Part shown: one piece after another, positions 15,819-24,352 of the stretch | Layout of the letters: each line of letters starts with the position of its first letter | Numbering within the stretch: position 1 is the first letter of the stretch | Assembly (NCBI GenBank): GCA_964588285.1 | Contig: CAZPNX010000002.1 | Span: 62,001 to 126,000 of the forward strand | Direction of reading: 5' to 3' | DNA length: 64,000 nt | Source: CAZPNX01 sp964588285 | GTDB taxonomy: Bacteria > Edwardsbacteria > AC1 > EtOH8 | Notes under the pieces: model-generated | What the model was told of the DNA's origin: nothing | The model's database searches: none | Seen by the model: only the letters and a program-made list of their open reading frames with translations | Translations under genes and position numbers: made by a program

Positions 15819-16770
15819 AGCTGCCTGGCTTTCCCCCCTGATTCTGGCCGGGGCCGTTTTCATCGGCATGGCTATAGGCCCTGGGGGCTGGGGCTTTAAT
15901 CTGGGCCCGGAGATCATGGCCCTGCGCCTGCCGCGGGTCATTCTGGGCATACTGGCCGGCATCGGCTTGGCCGGCTCCGGGGCCGCCCTGCAGGCGGTGC
16001 TGGGAAATCCCTTGGCCGAACCCTACCTTTTGGGCGTGGCCGGCGGCGCCGCCTGCGGCGCCGCCCTGTCATTGCTTTTGGGGCTTCAGCGGACGTTCCT
16101 GGGTTCATTAGCCACGCCGCTTGTGGCCATGGTTTTCGACCTGGCGGTCATCCTCTTCGTCTACCGGCTGTCAAAGGTCCGCGGACGGCTGATGGCCGAA
16201 ACCGTCATCCTGGCCGGAATGGTGGCCAATGCTTTTCTTTCCGGCCTGATCATGATGATGATGGTCCTGGCCGGCCGCCAGCTGCCGGAGATCCTGTGGC
16301 TGCTGATGGGCAGTTTGTCTATAGTGATGTCCGGCGAATACCTCTACTTGTTCCTGATATCGTCCGTCCTGATACTGGGGTGCAACCTGGCCCTGTGGCG
16401 CTGGAGCCGCAGCCTCAACCTGTTCTCCCTGGGCGAGGCCCAGGCCCATAGCTTGGGGGTGCCCGTGGAGGGTGTCAAGCGCCGTGTCTTCTTCACCGTG
16501 GCCCTTTCGGTGGCGGCGGTGGTCTCGCTGTGCGGAGTCATCGGTTTCGTCGGGCTGATGGTGCCGCATCTGGCCCGGATGATGGCCGGCCCGGACAACC
16601 GCCGGGTCATCCCCATCTCGGCCGCCTTGGGCAGCGGCCTTTTGATACTGGCCGATGCCGCCGCCCGGACTTTGGCCCCGCAGGAGCTTCCCATAGGGGT
16701 GCTGATGGCCCTGCTGGGCGCGCCATTCTTTGTCTTTCTGGTTTGGCAGCGGAAAAGGACCCAAGCATGA
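15805..16770 (+). CDS. btuC: cobalamin ABC transporter permease BtuC
   Basis: A 321-residue FecCD-family permease with about nine to ten hydrophobic helices. Typical motifs: RLPRVILGILAGIGLAGSGAALQAVLGNPLAEPYLLG near the N-terminus and GFVGLMVPHLARM near residues 248-260. The ATG at 15805 overlaps the end of btuF. Its stop overlaps the start of the ATPase gene (ATGA). These translational couplings fit one operon. Confidence 0.92.
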   Translation: MAKGKAAWLSPLILAGAVFIGMAIGPGGWGFNLGPEIMALRLPRVILGILAGIGLAGSGAALQAVLGNPLAEPYLLGVAGGAACGAALSLLLGLQRTFLGSLATPLVAMVFDLAVILFVYRLSKVRGRLMAETVILAGMVANAFLSGLIMMMMVLAGRQLPEILWLLMGSLSIVMSGEYLYLFLISSVLILGCNLALWRWSRSLNLFSLGEAQAHSLGVPVEGVKRRVFFTVALSVAAVVSLCGVIGFVGLMVPHLARMMAGPDNRRVIPISAALGSGLLILADAAARTLAPQELPIGVLMALLGAPFFVFLVWQRKRTQA

Positions 16771-17534
16771 TAAAGGCTGAGGGGATAGTCTTCAGTTACG
16801 GCCAGATTCGGGCATTGGACGGCCTGAGCCTGGCTCTGTCGCCCGGATCATTTTACGGCATCATCGGCCCCAACGGATCGGGCAAGAGCACTCTGCTGAT
16901 GGTCATGGCCGGGATACTTGCTCCTCAATCAGGCACGGTTGCCCTCCAGGGCCGGCCCTTGCAATCTTTCCGGGCCAAGGAGCGCGCCCGGATCTTGGCC
17001 CTGGTTCTGCAGGACAATTTCTTTCCCTTCGACTTCAACGCCTTGGATGTGGTGCTTATGGGCCGCAGCCCATACCTCGGACCGCTGCAGGACGAAGGTC
17101 CGACCGACCTCGAGGCCGCCCGGCAGGCCATGGACATCTGCGACTGCTGGCAGCTGCGTCGCCGGAGCATCAAAGGGCTGTCCGGAGGGGAGCGCCAGCG
17201 GGTGGTGCTGGCCCGGGCCCTGGCCCAGCAGCCGCAGGTCATTTTGATGGACGAACCGGCCAACCATCTGGACTTGAGCCATCAGGCCCGGATATTGGAT
17301 CACATCGGAAAACTCTGCCGGGAGCGATCCTTGGCCGCGGCCGCGGTCTTCCATGACCTCAACCTGGCCTCTCGATTCTGCGACCGACTGTTCCTGCTGG
17401 ACCGGGGCCGTCTGGTCTGCCAGGGCCAGCCGTCCCAGGTCGTCGATCCCGGCACCATCCGGCAGGTCTATCGCTCCGAAGTATGCCTGCTCCATCACCC
17501 CTCGTCCGGAAAGCCGGTCATCGTTTTGGTATAA
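16767..17534 (+). CDS. btuD: cobalamin ABC transporter ATPase BtuD
   Basis: A 255-residue ABC ATPase starting MIKAEGIVFSYGQ. Walker A GPNGSGKST (about 34-42), Q-loop region LVLQDNFFPF, signature LSGGERQRVVLARAL, Walker B VILMDEPANHLDL and the H-loop FHDLNLA are all present. The frame is open further upstream, but the ATG at 16767, overlapping the btuC stop as ATGA, is the natural start. It energises BtuC. Confidence 0.92.
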   Translation: MIKAEGIVFSYGQIRALDGLSLALSPGSFYGIIGPNGSGKSTLLMVMAGILAPQSGTVALQGRPLQSFRAKERARILALVLQDNFFPFDFNALDVVLMGRSPYLGPLQDEGPTDLEAARQAMDICDCWQLRRRSIKGLSGGERQRVVLARALAQQPQVILMDEPANHLDLSHQARILDHIGKLCRERSLAAAAVFHDLNLASRFCDRLFLLDRGRLVCQGQPSQVVDPGTIRQVYRSEVCLLHHPSSGKPVIVLV

Positions 17535-17565
17535 AATATTTACAATATTAATATAGGAGTTCAAA

Positions 17566-19467
17566 ATGCTCTCTTTTATCGCCTTGGCCTTGCTCTTGTC
17601 CGGGCCGGCCGCCCCGGACAGCGCTGCTCCGGCCGCCGACTCCTTGGCGGTTTCATCCCGGGATTCCCTTCCCCTATATCGGGTGAGCGGCATTACCGTC
17701 ATCGCCACCAGAATGCCCCTCCCCCAGCTGCTGGCCCCGGCCAGCGTCTCGGTGGTCGAGCCGGAACCAATCTCACCGACTTCCGGCCCGGCCGGCCTCC
17801 TGGCCGAAACGCCCAGCGTTTCCCTGGGCGCTTACGGCGGGCCGGGCAGCCTCAACTCCATATCGCTGCGGAGCGCTTCCTCCACCGATGTCTTGTACAT
17901 GGTCGATGGTCGGCCACTGAATTCGGCCCGCGACGGAACCTTTGACCTCAACCGGCTGCCCTCGGGCATAACCAAGATCGAAGTGATGCGCGGTCCGGCG
18001 GCCGCGCTTTACGGGGCCAATGCCGCTGCCGGAGCGGTCAATTTCATAACCTCCCAGCCCAGGCGCCCCCGGCCCTATTCCCGCCTCCGCTATCAGCAGG
18101 GAAGTTTTGACCAAAAAACTCTGGAGGCCATGCTGGCCCGAAACCTTTATCGCTGGCTGGGCTTCGAGCTGGGCGGCTCGTGGGATAAAACCGGCGGACA
18201 AAGGATGAATTCTGACTATGACAGGTTGAGATACTCCCTCAGACTAAAGGCTTCGCCTACTGATGATATTGAGGGATCGGCCGACTATCGCTATTTTAAA
18301 TCGGAAAACGGCAACCCCGGCTCCCTATCCTGGCCGACGCCTGCCGAAAGGCAGAAGGACTTTCAGGAGGATCTGGGCCTCTCGTTAAAATACCGATTTC
18401 TTGGCTTCTCGGCATCGCAAAACATCTCGGAGCGCAATGTGGTTGCCGACTATGGTCCGACCGATAACTGGAGCCGGAGACGTCAGGCCGAGATCAACGC
18501 CTTCCGGACGCTTTTGACAAGGATTCACCTGACGGCCGGCGTCTCCCATCAGGAGGACTGGGATAAAAGCAGCGCCTCTGGCAACAATTCATTGGACCAG
18601 ACCTCGGCCTTCGCCAGCCAGCAAACCGATCTCCCCTGGTCTTTCCTGGCCGCAGCCAGCCTGAGATACGACCATACTAAGGCCTATCCTTCCCAGCTTT
18701 CCCCCAATCTGTCTCTGGGCTGGAACGGACTGACGGATTTCTTCCTTCACTTAAGCTACGGCCGATCCTACCGCGCCCCCTCGCTGGTGGATCTTTACTG
18801 GCCGGTCGAGGTCTATCCCCCGTATTACGGACTGGCCTTCAAGATGTCGGGAAATCCGGATCTGAAGCCGGAAACCAGCCGCCAGCTGGAGCTGGGCGTC
18901 AAATACCAGCCGGGCCGGCTAAAAGCCTCGCTCTCATTCTTCCAACGAAGGACAAAGGACTTGATAGACTGGACCCACACCGTTTTCCTGCCGCCCGACA
19001 CCAGCTATACCTATCCCGAAAACATCGGCCGGGTCAAGGCCGCCGGCGCCGAAGCTTCCTTGTCCCTAGGAATCTGGGACTGGATGGATCTCGAGCTTTC
19101 CTTTGCACAATGCCGGACGGTCGAGGACACGACCTCCGGCCGAATATTGCCCTACCGTCCCTTGAACACCGCTTCGGCCGTGGCCCGGATCAACGACATA
19201 AAACTGGCCCACCATCTCTGGATCGGATGGAGGCTTTCCTTGAGGTACTCCGATCGCCAGACTGTCCGGCATCAATCGGAATGGGCCCAAGGCATCGAGC
19301 TTCCCCGCTTTTTGGTGGCCGACCAGACATTTTCGGTGAAATTGCGCGATGCCCGGCTCTTCTACAGCATGGAAAACCTGGGAAATGCCCTTTATCAAAC
19401 CCGGTACGGCTACCCCATGCCCCGCCGCAGCCATCTTTTCGGGGTTGTTTTGGAGCTGTGGGACTGA
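17566..19467 (+). CDS. TonB-dependent receptor, BtuB-like
   Basis: A 633-residue outer-membrane receptor. The signal peptide is short (about 1-22). The TonB-box region is not obvious. The plug domain (about 45-165) has SISLRSASSTDVLYMVDGRP, IEVMRGPAAALYGANAAAGAVNFIT. A 22-strand barrel follows, with the usual FLHLSYGRSYRAPSLVDLYWP and KPETSRQLELGVKYQ. It ends in a terminal aromatic beta-strand (...LFGVVLELW). It lies 31 bp after btuD under the cobalamin riboswitch, so cobalamin or a corrinoid is the likely substrate. Confidence 0.88.
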   Translation: MLSFIALALLLSGPAAPDSAAPAADSLAVSSRDSLPLYRVSGITVIATRMPLPQLLAPASVSVVEPEPISPTSGPAGLLAETPSVSLGAYGGPGSLNSISLRSASSTDVLYMVDGRPLNSARDGTFDLNRLPSGITKIEVMRGPAAALYGANAAAGAVNFITSQPRRPRPYSRLRYQQGSFDQKTLEAMLARNLYRWLGFELGGSWDKTGGQRMNSDYDRLRYSLRLKASPTDDIEGSADYRYFKSENGNPGSLSWPTPAERQKDFQEDLGLSLKYRFLGFSASQNISERNVVADYGPTDNWSRRRQAEINAFRTLLTRIHLTAGVSHQEDWDKSSASGNNSLDQTSAFASQQTDLPWSFLAAASLRYDHTKAYPSQLSPNLSLGWNGLTDFFLHLSYGRSYRAPSLVDLYWPVEVYPPYYGLAFKMSGNPDLKPETSRQLELGVKYQPGRLKASLSFFQRRTKDLIDWTHTVFLPPDTSYTYPENIGRVKAAGAEASLSLGIWDWMDLELSFAQCRTVEDTTSGRILPYRPLNTASAVARINDIKLAHHLWIGWRLSLRYSDRQTVRHQSEWAQGIELPRFLVADQTFSVKLRDARLFYSMENLGNALYQTRYGYPMPRRSHLFGVVLELWD

Positions 19468-19475
19468 GTAATTTG

Positions 19476-19504
19476 TTGACATAGTCCGAGGATAGTTATA
19501 CAAT
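19476..19504 (+). promoter_or_regulatory. sigma70-type promoter of purN
   Basis: TTGACA at 19476-19481, 17 bp, then TACAAT at 19499-19504. It lies 8 bp past the receptor stop codon and about 75 bp before purN, giving purN its own transcription. Confidence 0.7.
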
Positions 19505-19579
19505 TAATTTGATACTAATGGTATAAAGACATCAGCGTTTATCCGCGAAAATTGTTCGACTGAGCTCACGACGAAGACC

Positions 19580-20200
19580 GTGGCAAAAATATTGAATCTT
19601 GCCTGCCTTTGCTCCGGCTCGGGCACCAACCTCCAGGCCATTATCGACAGCATCGAGGCCGGCCGGCTGCCGGCCCGCATCGCCGCCGTCATCGCCAACG
19701 AGCCCGGGGCGCAGGCGTTGGATCGGGCCCGCCGGCACCATCTCCCGTCTTTTCTGCTTAACCACCGGGACTATAAAAGCCGTGCCGATTTCGAGGCTGC
19801 CTTGGCCGAGCTGATTGACCGGCAGGGCGCCGATCTGATCTGTCTCTGCGGGTTTATGAGGATACTCACCCCCTCCTTCGTCAACCGATACCCAAGTCGC
19901 ATCGTCAACATCCATCCCGCGTTGTTGCCCAAATTCGGAGGCAAGGGGTTTTTCGGACATAAAGTTCATGAGGCGGTGCTGGCGGCCGGAGAAAAGGAAT
20001 CCGGCTGCACCGTCCACTTCGTGGACGCCCAGGTGGACCACGGCCCCATCATTCTGCAGCGCCGGGTCCCGGTGCTCCCCGGCGACACCGCCGAGACGCT
20101 GGCCCGGCGCGTCCTGGCCGAAGAGCACCTGGCCTATCCCCAGGCCATCGCCATGCTGGCCGAGGGCCGCGTCCCCGGTTTCGGCGGAACCTCCCCTTAA
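19580..20200 (+). CDS. purN: phosphoribosylglycinamide formyltransferase PurN
   Basis: A 206-residue protein. It transfers a formyl group from 10-formyl-THF to GAR in purine synthesis. Visible motifs: nucleotide-binding CSGSGTNLQAIID (about 11-23), catalytic Asn/His in NIHPALLPKF (about 110-119) and the catalytic Asp in VDHGPIIL (about 150-157). The GTG at 19580 gives the normal N-terminus for the family. It stands alone after the B12 genes with its own promoter. Confidence 0.93.
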   Translation: MAKILNLACLCSGSGTNLQAIIDSIEAGRLPARIAAVIANEPGAQALDRARRHHLPSFLLNHRDYKSRADFEAALAELIDRQGADLICLCGFMRILTPSFVNRYPSRIVNIHPALLPKFGGKGFFGHKVHEAVLAAGEKESGCTVHFVDAQVDHGPIILQRRVPVLPGDTAETLARRVLAEEHLAYPQAIAMLAEGRVPGFGGTSP

Positions 20201-20330
20201 TGCTTTATGCATAGTCCATTTTGAAAAGCAACTTTGACTGGGCTATCACTGAAACAACCCGGTGCCGCTTCAGCGCATCCGTCAAGTCTAACTTGATTGA
20301 TCCTCTTTCTGCCTAACGCCGCCTCACAAC

Positions 20331-21905
20331 ATGAAACTTATTAAACTCACTAAACTAGACGTCAGGAAAACCTCGCTTGCCTGCCTGAGCGGCACCTTGT
20401 TGTTTTTGGCCTTTCCCCCGGCCTCGCTTTATCCCCTGACCTTCATCGCATTCCTGCCGCTCCTTTGGGCGCTTGAGGGCATCTCGCCCAAACGCGCCTT
20501 TTTTCTTGGCTGGGCCTCGGGTTCTTTTTTTTACATTCTGCTGCTGCATTGGATAGTCCTCAATCCCGCGGTGGAATCATGGGTAAAACCCCTGCTTTAC
20601 CTGGGAGTCTTGCTCATCGGACTTTTCCAGGGCCTGTTCTGGGCGGCCCCGGCCGCGGTTTCTCGCTGGCTTTCGGACAGGACCAGGCTGCCTTTGTGGG
20701 TTTCTTTTCCGGCCTTGTTCACGGTATTCGACTGGCTGAGGGGACTTGGCCTCTTGGGCTTCACCTGGGGCAGCCCGGGATACGCCTTGGCCCGTTGGAC
20801 CGATGCCATCCAGATGGCCTCTTTGGGCGGTCTGTACCTGGTCACCTGGTGGGTGGTTATTGTCGGCGGTCTGGTTATCTGGGTGGCTAGATCCTTTCTT
20901 AAAAATTTCTACGGCAACGATTCAGCAAACGGCCAGGCCAAGCTGATTAGGATATCGATCCTTTCGGCCGTCCTCATTCTGCCTCCGCTTTTTGGACTAT
21001 TGATGAAAAAGGCGGTCGAACGCCTGAAGTTCGAAGCCCCCAAATTTACGGCCGCGCTTATTCAGGGCAACATCGAGCAGGGGATGCGCTGGGACCGGGA
21101 GTTTCGGGAGTACAATTGGAGCCAGTACCGCCTGCTATCCCTGCAGGCCGCCCGGCAGAATCCCGAACTGGTGGTCTGGCCCGAGACTGCCATGCCCTTC
21201 TACCTGCGCTATGAAAACGATTTTTATCGGGAAATGCTTTCCTTGGTCGACAGCTCTGGCCTGGCCATCCTCACCGGCGTTCCCGACGTCAAGACAGATT
21301 TCAACACCGGCCGTCAGGAATACTTCAATTCGGCCTTCCTCTTCCTGCCGGGCCGCGGGCTAGCGGGAGAGTATGCCAAGTCCCAACTGGTTCCCTTCGG
21401 CGAGCGTTTCCCCTTCAAGGAGAAAATACCCGGCCTGCGCCATGTGAACTTCGGCGAGGGCGAATGGACGCCGGGTGCCGACAGCGTTGTCCTGGACCAC
21501 CCCAAGGCCAGGATATCCTGTCTGATCTGCTTCGAGTCCATCTTCCCGGCCATCGCCCGCCGCCAGGCCGCCAGGGGCTCTAAGCTCTTCGTCAACATCA
21601 CCAACGACGGATGGTTCGGCCGCTCCGGGGCCGCCCGCCAGCACGCCGAGATGTCCGTGTTCCGGGCAGTGGAGCAGCGCCGCTCGGTGGCCCGCTGCGC
21701 CAACTCCGGGGTCTCTATGTTCGTCACCCCCTCTGGGCGCATCTGTCAGCCCACCGACCTCTACGTTCAGACAGTCATTGTCCAAAGCCTGCCGCTTATG
21801 GATTACCGAACGTTGTACGGCCGGCTGGGCGACTGGGTGGTGTGGCTGTTGCTCGCATTTTTAGCTCCGTTTTTCGCCCTGGCTTTTTTTCGAAAGCCTA
21901 ATTAA
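20331..21905 (+). CDS. lnt: apolipoprotein N-acyltransferase Lnt
   Basis: A 524-residue inner-membrane enzyme that adds the third acyl chain to lipoproteins. Six or so helices fill residues 15-230. A nitrilase-fold domain follows, with its catalytic triad: Glu in VVWPETAMPF, Lys in YAKSQLVPFGE, Cys in CLICFES. NITNDGWFG and one C-terminal helix complete the family pattern. Its presence, with BtuF-type lipoproteins, shows a Gram-negative envelope. Confidence 0.93.
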   Translation: MKLIKLTKLDVRKTSLACLSGTLLFLAFPPASLYPLTFIAFLPLLWALEGISPKRAFFLGWASGSFFYILLLHWIVLNPAVESWVKPLLYLGVLLIGLFQGLFWAAPAAVSRWLSDRTRLPLWVSFPALFTVFDWLRGLGLLGFTWGSPGYALARWTDAIQMASLGGLYLVTWWVVIVGGLVIWVARSFLKNFYGNDSANGQAKLIRISILSAVLILPPLFGLLMKKAVERLKFEAPKFTAALIQGNIEQGMRWDREFREYNWSQYRLLSLQAARQNPELVVWPETAMPFYLRYENDFYREMLSLVDSSGLAILTGVPDVKTDFNTGRQEYFNSAFLFLPGRGLAGEYAKSQLVPFGERFPFKEKIPGLRHVNFGEGEWTPGADSVVLDHPKARISCLICFESIFPAIARRQAARGSKLFVNITNDGWFGRSGAARQHAEMSVFRAVEQRRSVARCANSGVSMFVTPSGRICQPTDLYVQTVIVQSLPLMDYRTLYGRLGDWVVWLLLAFLAPFFALAFFRKPN

Positions 21906-21922
21906 AGGCATGGCATAAGCTT

Positions 21923-21956
21923 AAAGGTGCCCCTCCCCGTGGGAGGGGCGCCTTTT
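21923..21956 (+). terminator. terminator after lnt
   Basis: AAAGGTGCCCCTCCC pairs with GGGAGGGGCGCCTTT around CGT, followed by T-rich sequence. A clear intrinsic terminator 18 bp after the lnt stop. Confidence 0.92.
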
Positions 21957-22016
21957 ATTGGAATAATCCTGCCGCTTGAGAGTATATTTGTCAGAAATAT
22001 TTGAAAGGTTTGCGCC

Positions 22017-23048
22017 ATGCATCGCTCTCTCGCCATCCTCATCGCTGCCTTGGCCGCCCTGCCGGCCGCCGACGCCCCGGCCCAGAAAGTGGTCCTCGGC
22101 TATCTGGGCGGCCTCAAGGTCGAAACGCCGGTCGTCCACAAGAATTTGACCATATTCCCCCTGATCACCACCCGTTACGAACGATCCTTCGATGCCCTGA
22201 CCCTGGACCAGGCCTCCCGCCAGGGCGTGCTCAATATCACCGAGCTGGGCTCCGGCAACGTCAACCGGGTGCTGGTGGAGAACACCTCGCGCCGCTACGT
22301 CTTCCTGATGGCCGGGGAGCTTCTGGCCGGATGCAAGCAGGACCGGATGGTGGCCAACGACTGCCTGCTAGAGCCCAGGAGCGGAAAGGTGGAGCTCTCC
22401 GTCTACTGCACCGAGCATGGGCGCTGGACCAGCCAGACCAATGACTTCAAGAGCCTGGGAGCCTCGGCCCATGTCCGGATGCGCCAGGTGGCCAAGGAGT
22501 CTGGCAGCCAGCAGCAGGTCTGGGACGAGGTCCGCTCCAAGGCGGCCGGATTGTCGGTAACCCCGGCCCCCACCGAGGCCCTGCAGTCGGTCATCGGGGA
22601 CAAGGAGGTGGCCGCCAGGTGCGCGCCCTACAAAAAGCATTTCGACCAAATCCCCAACCTGGGTCCAAACGTGGTGGGCGTGGCCGTGGCCAGCGGTGAC
22701 GAGATCATCTGCATCGATGTCTTCGCCTCGCCGGCCCTGCTGCGGGCCCTGTGGCCCAAGCTGCTCCAGTCCTACGTGCTGGACGTGATAGACCGGCCCG
22801 ATTCCCGGTGCCGGGTGGCCGGGCGCGACATTGAGAGGATCTTGGACCGGGCACCTGACGCCGACTTCAGGACGGGCGCCACCGACGGCGCGGGATCAGC
22901 CTGGTCTATATCGGGCCAGGAATTGACCGGTTCGGCCTTGGTGCACCGGTCATCGGTGGTCCATTGCGACCTGTTCCCCAGCCGGCCCGTAGTCCCGGAC
23001 GACGGCGAAGCTCCCAAGCTGGACTACCGAAGGCAGAGGACAAGATAG
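22017..23048 (+). CDS. secreted ARPP-1 (DUF6569)-like protein
   Basis: A 343-residue protein with a signal peptide (about 1-22, ...PAADAPAQ). The body resembles the ARPP-1/DUF6569 family: KNLTIFPLIT near residue 42, then ITELGSGNVNRVLVEN, then VFLMAGELLAGCKQDRM with a conserved Cys, then a C-terminal GVAVASGDEIICIDVFAS region. The family has no firmly known function. It lies 21 bp upstream of the tonB-like gene, so the two are probably cotranscribed. Confidence 0.65.
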   Translation: MHRSLAILIAALAALPAADAPAQKVVLGYLGGLKVETPVVHKNLTIFPLITTRYERSFDALTLDQASRQGVLNITELGSGNVNRVLVENTSRRYVFLMAGELLAGCKQDRMVANDCLLEPRSGKVELSVYCTEHGRWTSQTNDFKSLGASAHVRMRQVAKESGSQQQVWDEVRSKAAGLSVTPAPTEALQSVIGDKEVAARCAPYKKHFDQIPNLGPNVVGVAVASGDEIICIDVFASPALLRALWPKLLQSYVLDVIDRPDSRCRVAGRDIERILDRAPDADFRTGATDGAGSAWSISGQELTGSALVHRSSVVHCDLFPSRPVVPDDGEAPKLDYRRQRTR

Positions 23049-23069
23049 TTTGGAAAGGAGGGAAAAGCC

Positions 23070-23873
23070 ATGTCACCTCACATCCACATCCTGCTGCCTC
23101 TGGGCGGCACCCTGCTGGGGCTGGGCCTGGCCTTGGCCTTAGTAAGGTTCAGGTCGATGGCACTGGCCGGGTACAGCCGCCAGACCTACCGGGCCATAGA
23201 GGGGTTCGACCTGAAGACCGGCCTGCTGCTGACCATGGTGGTCCTGCTGCTGGCGGCCTCGGCCCCGCTGGTGGCCAAACTGCTGGAGCCGCAGACACCT
23301 GCCCCGAATATAATCGAGATTCCGCCAGACACCAAACGTGGGCCTATTGTTTTGCCTCCCCCGCCGCCTATCGATCCGGACAAGGCTAGGAACATCACCG
23401 ACCTGCCGGCGGTCGCTAAAGCGCCCACCATCGGCATCCCCAAGCCGGTGCCCGATGCCCAGGCAAGCCCCGAAGACGATATCACCCCTGAGGACGCCGT
23501 CAACCTCTACGCCCGTAACGCCACCCCGGACAGCGTTATCCGGAGACTGGCCCAGACAGACAACGAAGATCTGCCCGATCCGGGGATATTTGTACCCCAT
23601 GACCGCGAACCGAAGGCGGTGCACATCGCCACGCCGGTCTATCCCGACATCTGCATCCGGGCCGGTGCCGAGGGCACTACTTACGTGCAGATATTGCTGA
23701 ACCGAAAGGGCGAGGTGGCCAGAGTTCTTGTCCATAGGTCCTCGGGCAACGCCGCCTTGGACGAGGCGGCCTTGGAGGCGGCCAGGCTGTCGCGCTTCAC
23801 CCCGGCCATGCAGGGAGATACCCCGGTCAGCGTCTGGATCTGCCTGCCCTTCGCCTTCCGGCTGGCCCGATAA
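23070..23873 (+). CDS. tonB: energy transducer TonB-like protein
   Basis: A 267-residue protein with two hydrophobic segments (about 5-24 and 50-70). A proline-rich stretch follows (IVLPPPPPIDPDK, about 90-102) and then a C-terminal TonB domain (about 185-267) with TPVYPDICIRAGAEGTTYVQ, VHRSSGNAALDEAALEAAR and the final FAFRLAR. Start ATG 23070 has a perfect Shine-Dalgarno AAAGGAGGG. The membrane part, with two hydrophobic segments, looks closer to M56/BlaR-type TonB proteins than to classical TonB. It could power the receptor at 17566-19467. Confidence 0.8.
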   Translation: MSPHIHILLPLGGTLLGLGLALALVRFRSMALAGYSRQTYRAIEGFDLKTGLLLTMVVLLLAASAPLVAKLLEPQTPAPNIIEIPPDTKRGPIVLPPPPPIDPDKARNITDLPAVAKAPTIGIPKPVPDAQASPEDDITPEDAVNLYARNATPDSVIRRLAQTDNEDLPDPGIFVPHDREPKAVHIATPVYPDICIRAGAEGTTYVQILLNRKGEVARVLVHRSSGNAALDEAALEAARLSRFTPAMQGDTPVSVWICLPFAFRLAR

Positions 23874-23952
23874 AATACTGGTTTATCTGTCACCCTGAGT
23901 TTTACTCCATAGCTTGTCCAGTTGAAGGGTGACTTCAGCGTCAATAAAAAGA

Positions 23953-23978
23953 AAAGCGGATGCTTTGGCATCCGCTTT
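23953..23978 (+). terminator. terminator after tonB
   Basis: An 11-bp stem, AAAGCGGATGC / GCATCCGCTTT, with a TTTG loop. Downstream sequence is moderately T-rich. Confidence 0.8.
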
Positions 23979-23989
23979 CATGTTTACTT

Positions 23990-24079
23990 CTGGCCCGCTA
24001 GACTAAGCTCCGGCATATTGACCAGCGCACTCTGGCCCGCCAGACGAAGCTCCGGCATACAGGGAGCGCAGTCTGGCGG
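23990..24079. repeat. REP-like palindromic repeats, two tandem copies
   Basis: Two copies of a unit beginning CTGGCCCGC(C/T)AGAC and running through GAAGCTCCGGCAT to a GCGCA end lie at 23990-24029 and 24032-24079. Copy 2 forms a perfect 9-bp outer stem (CCGCCAGAC 24037-24045 / GTCTGGCGG 24071-24079) and an inner GCTCC/GGAGC stem. A third, slightly diverged copy is at about 31039-31083, also just past a tRNA-Ser gene. Confidence 0.7.
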
Positions 24080-24093
24080 AGGGGTGGGGATTC
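24073..24093. repeat. 21-bp copy of the tRNA-Ser(GCU) 3' end
   Basis: CTGGCGGAGGGGTGGGGATTC at 24073-24093 is identical to 24192-24212, which covers the CCA, acceptor 3' strand and part of the T-arm of the tRNA. Such duplications mark old integration or recombination at tRNA genes. Only about 100 bp separate the copies, so a mobile element would have to be lost. Confidence 0.7.
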
Positions 24094-24192
24094 TGCGCCG
24101 AAGGCGCATCCGCCGCCGCATGCCACCACGATTGGCTGCCAGCGGAGAACCCTGCTGCTTCGCAGCCTCGGTTCTCATCCCTAAATAAAGCC

Positions 24193-24285
24193 TGGCGGAG
24201 GGGTGGGGATTCGAACCCCAGATACGGCTTATGACCGTATAACGGTTTAGCAAACCGCCGCCTTCGGCCACTCGGCCACCCCTCC
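24193..24285 (-). tRNA. tRNA-Ser(GCU)
   Basis: On the - strand it starts GGAGGGG, with D-arm GGCCGAGTGGCC. The anticodon loop TTGCTAA (anticodon GCU) sits in a CGGTT/AACCG-type stem. A long variable arm follows, then GGTTCGAATCC, CCCCTCC, discriminator G and an encoded CCA. The long variable arm and anticodon identify serine (AGC/AGU codons). Confidence 0.95.
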
Positions 24286-24296
24286 AAAATCGTTCG

Positions 24297-24325
24297 ATTT
24301 TACTACATTACCCTGCGCAAGTCAA
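24297..24325 (-). promoter_or_regulatory. promoter of tRNA-Ser(GCU)
   Basis: On the - strand TTGACT (24325-24320), a 17-bp spacer and TAAAAT (24302-24297), 12 bp before the tRNA. Close to consensus, like the other tRNA-Ser promoters in this window. Confidence 0.85.
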
Positions 24326-24352
24326 CCTCATTCAGCTCTGCATCAAAACAGG

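Noticed and set aside
23879..23930. A seventh TGTC promoter box near 23889 (TGTCACCC ... TACTCC)
   Set aside because: The spacer is 7 bp, the -10 is poor and no gene follows on that strand before the terminator.
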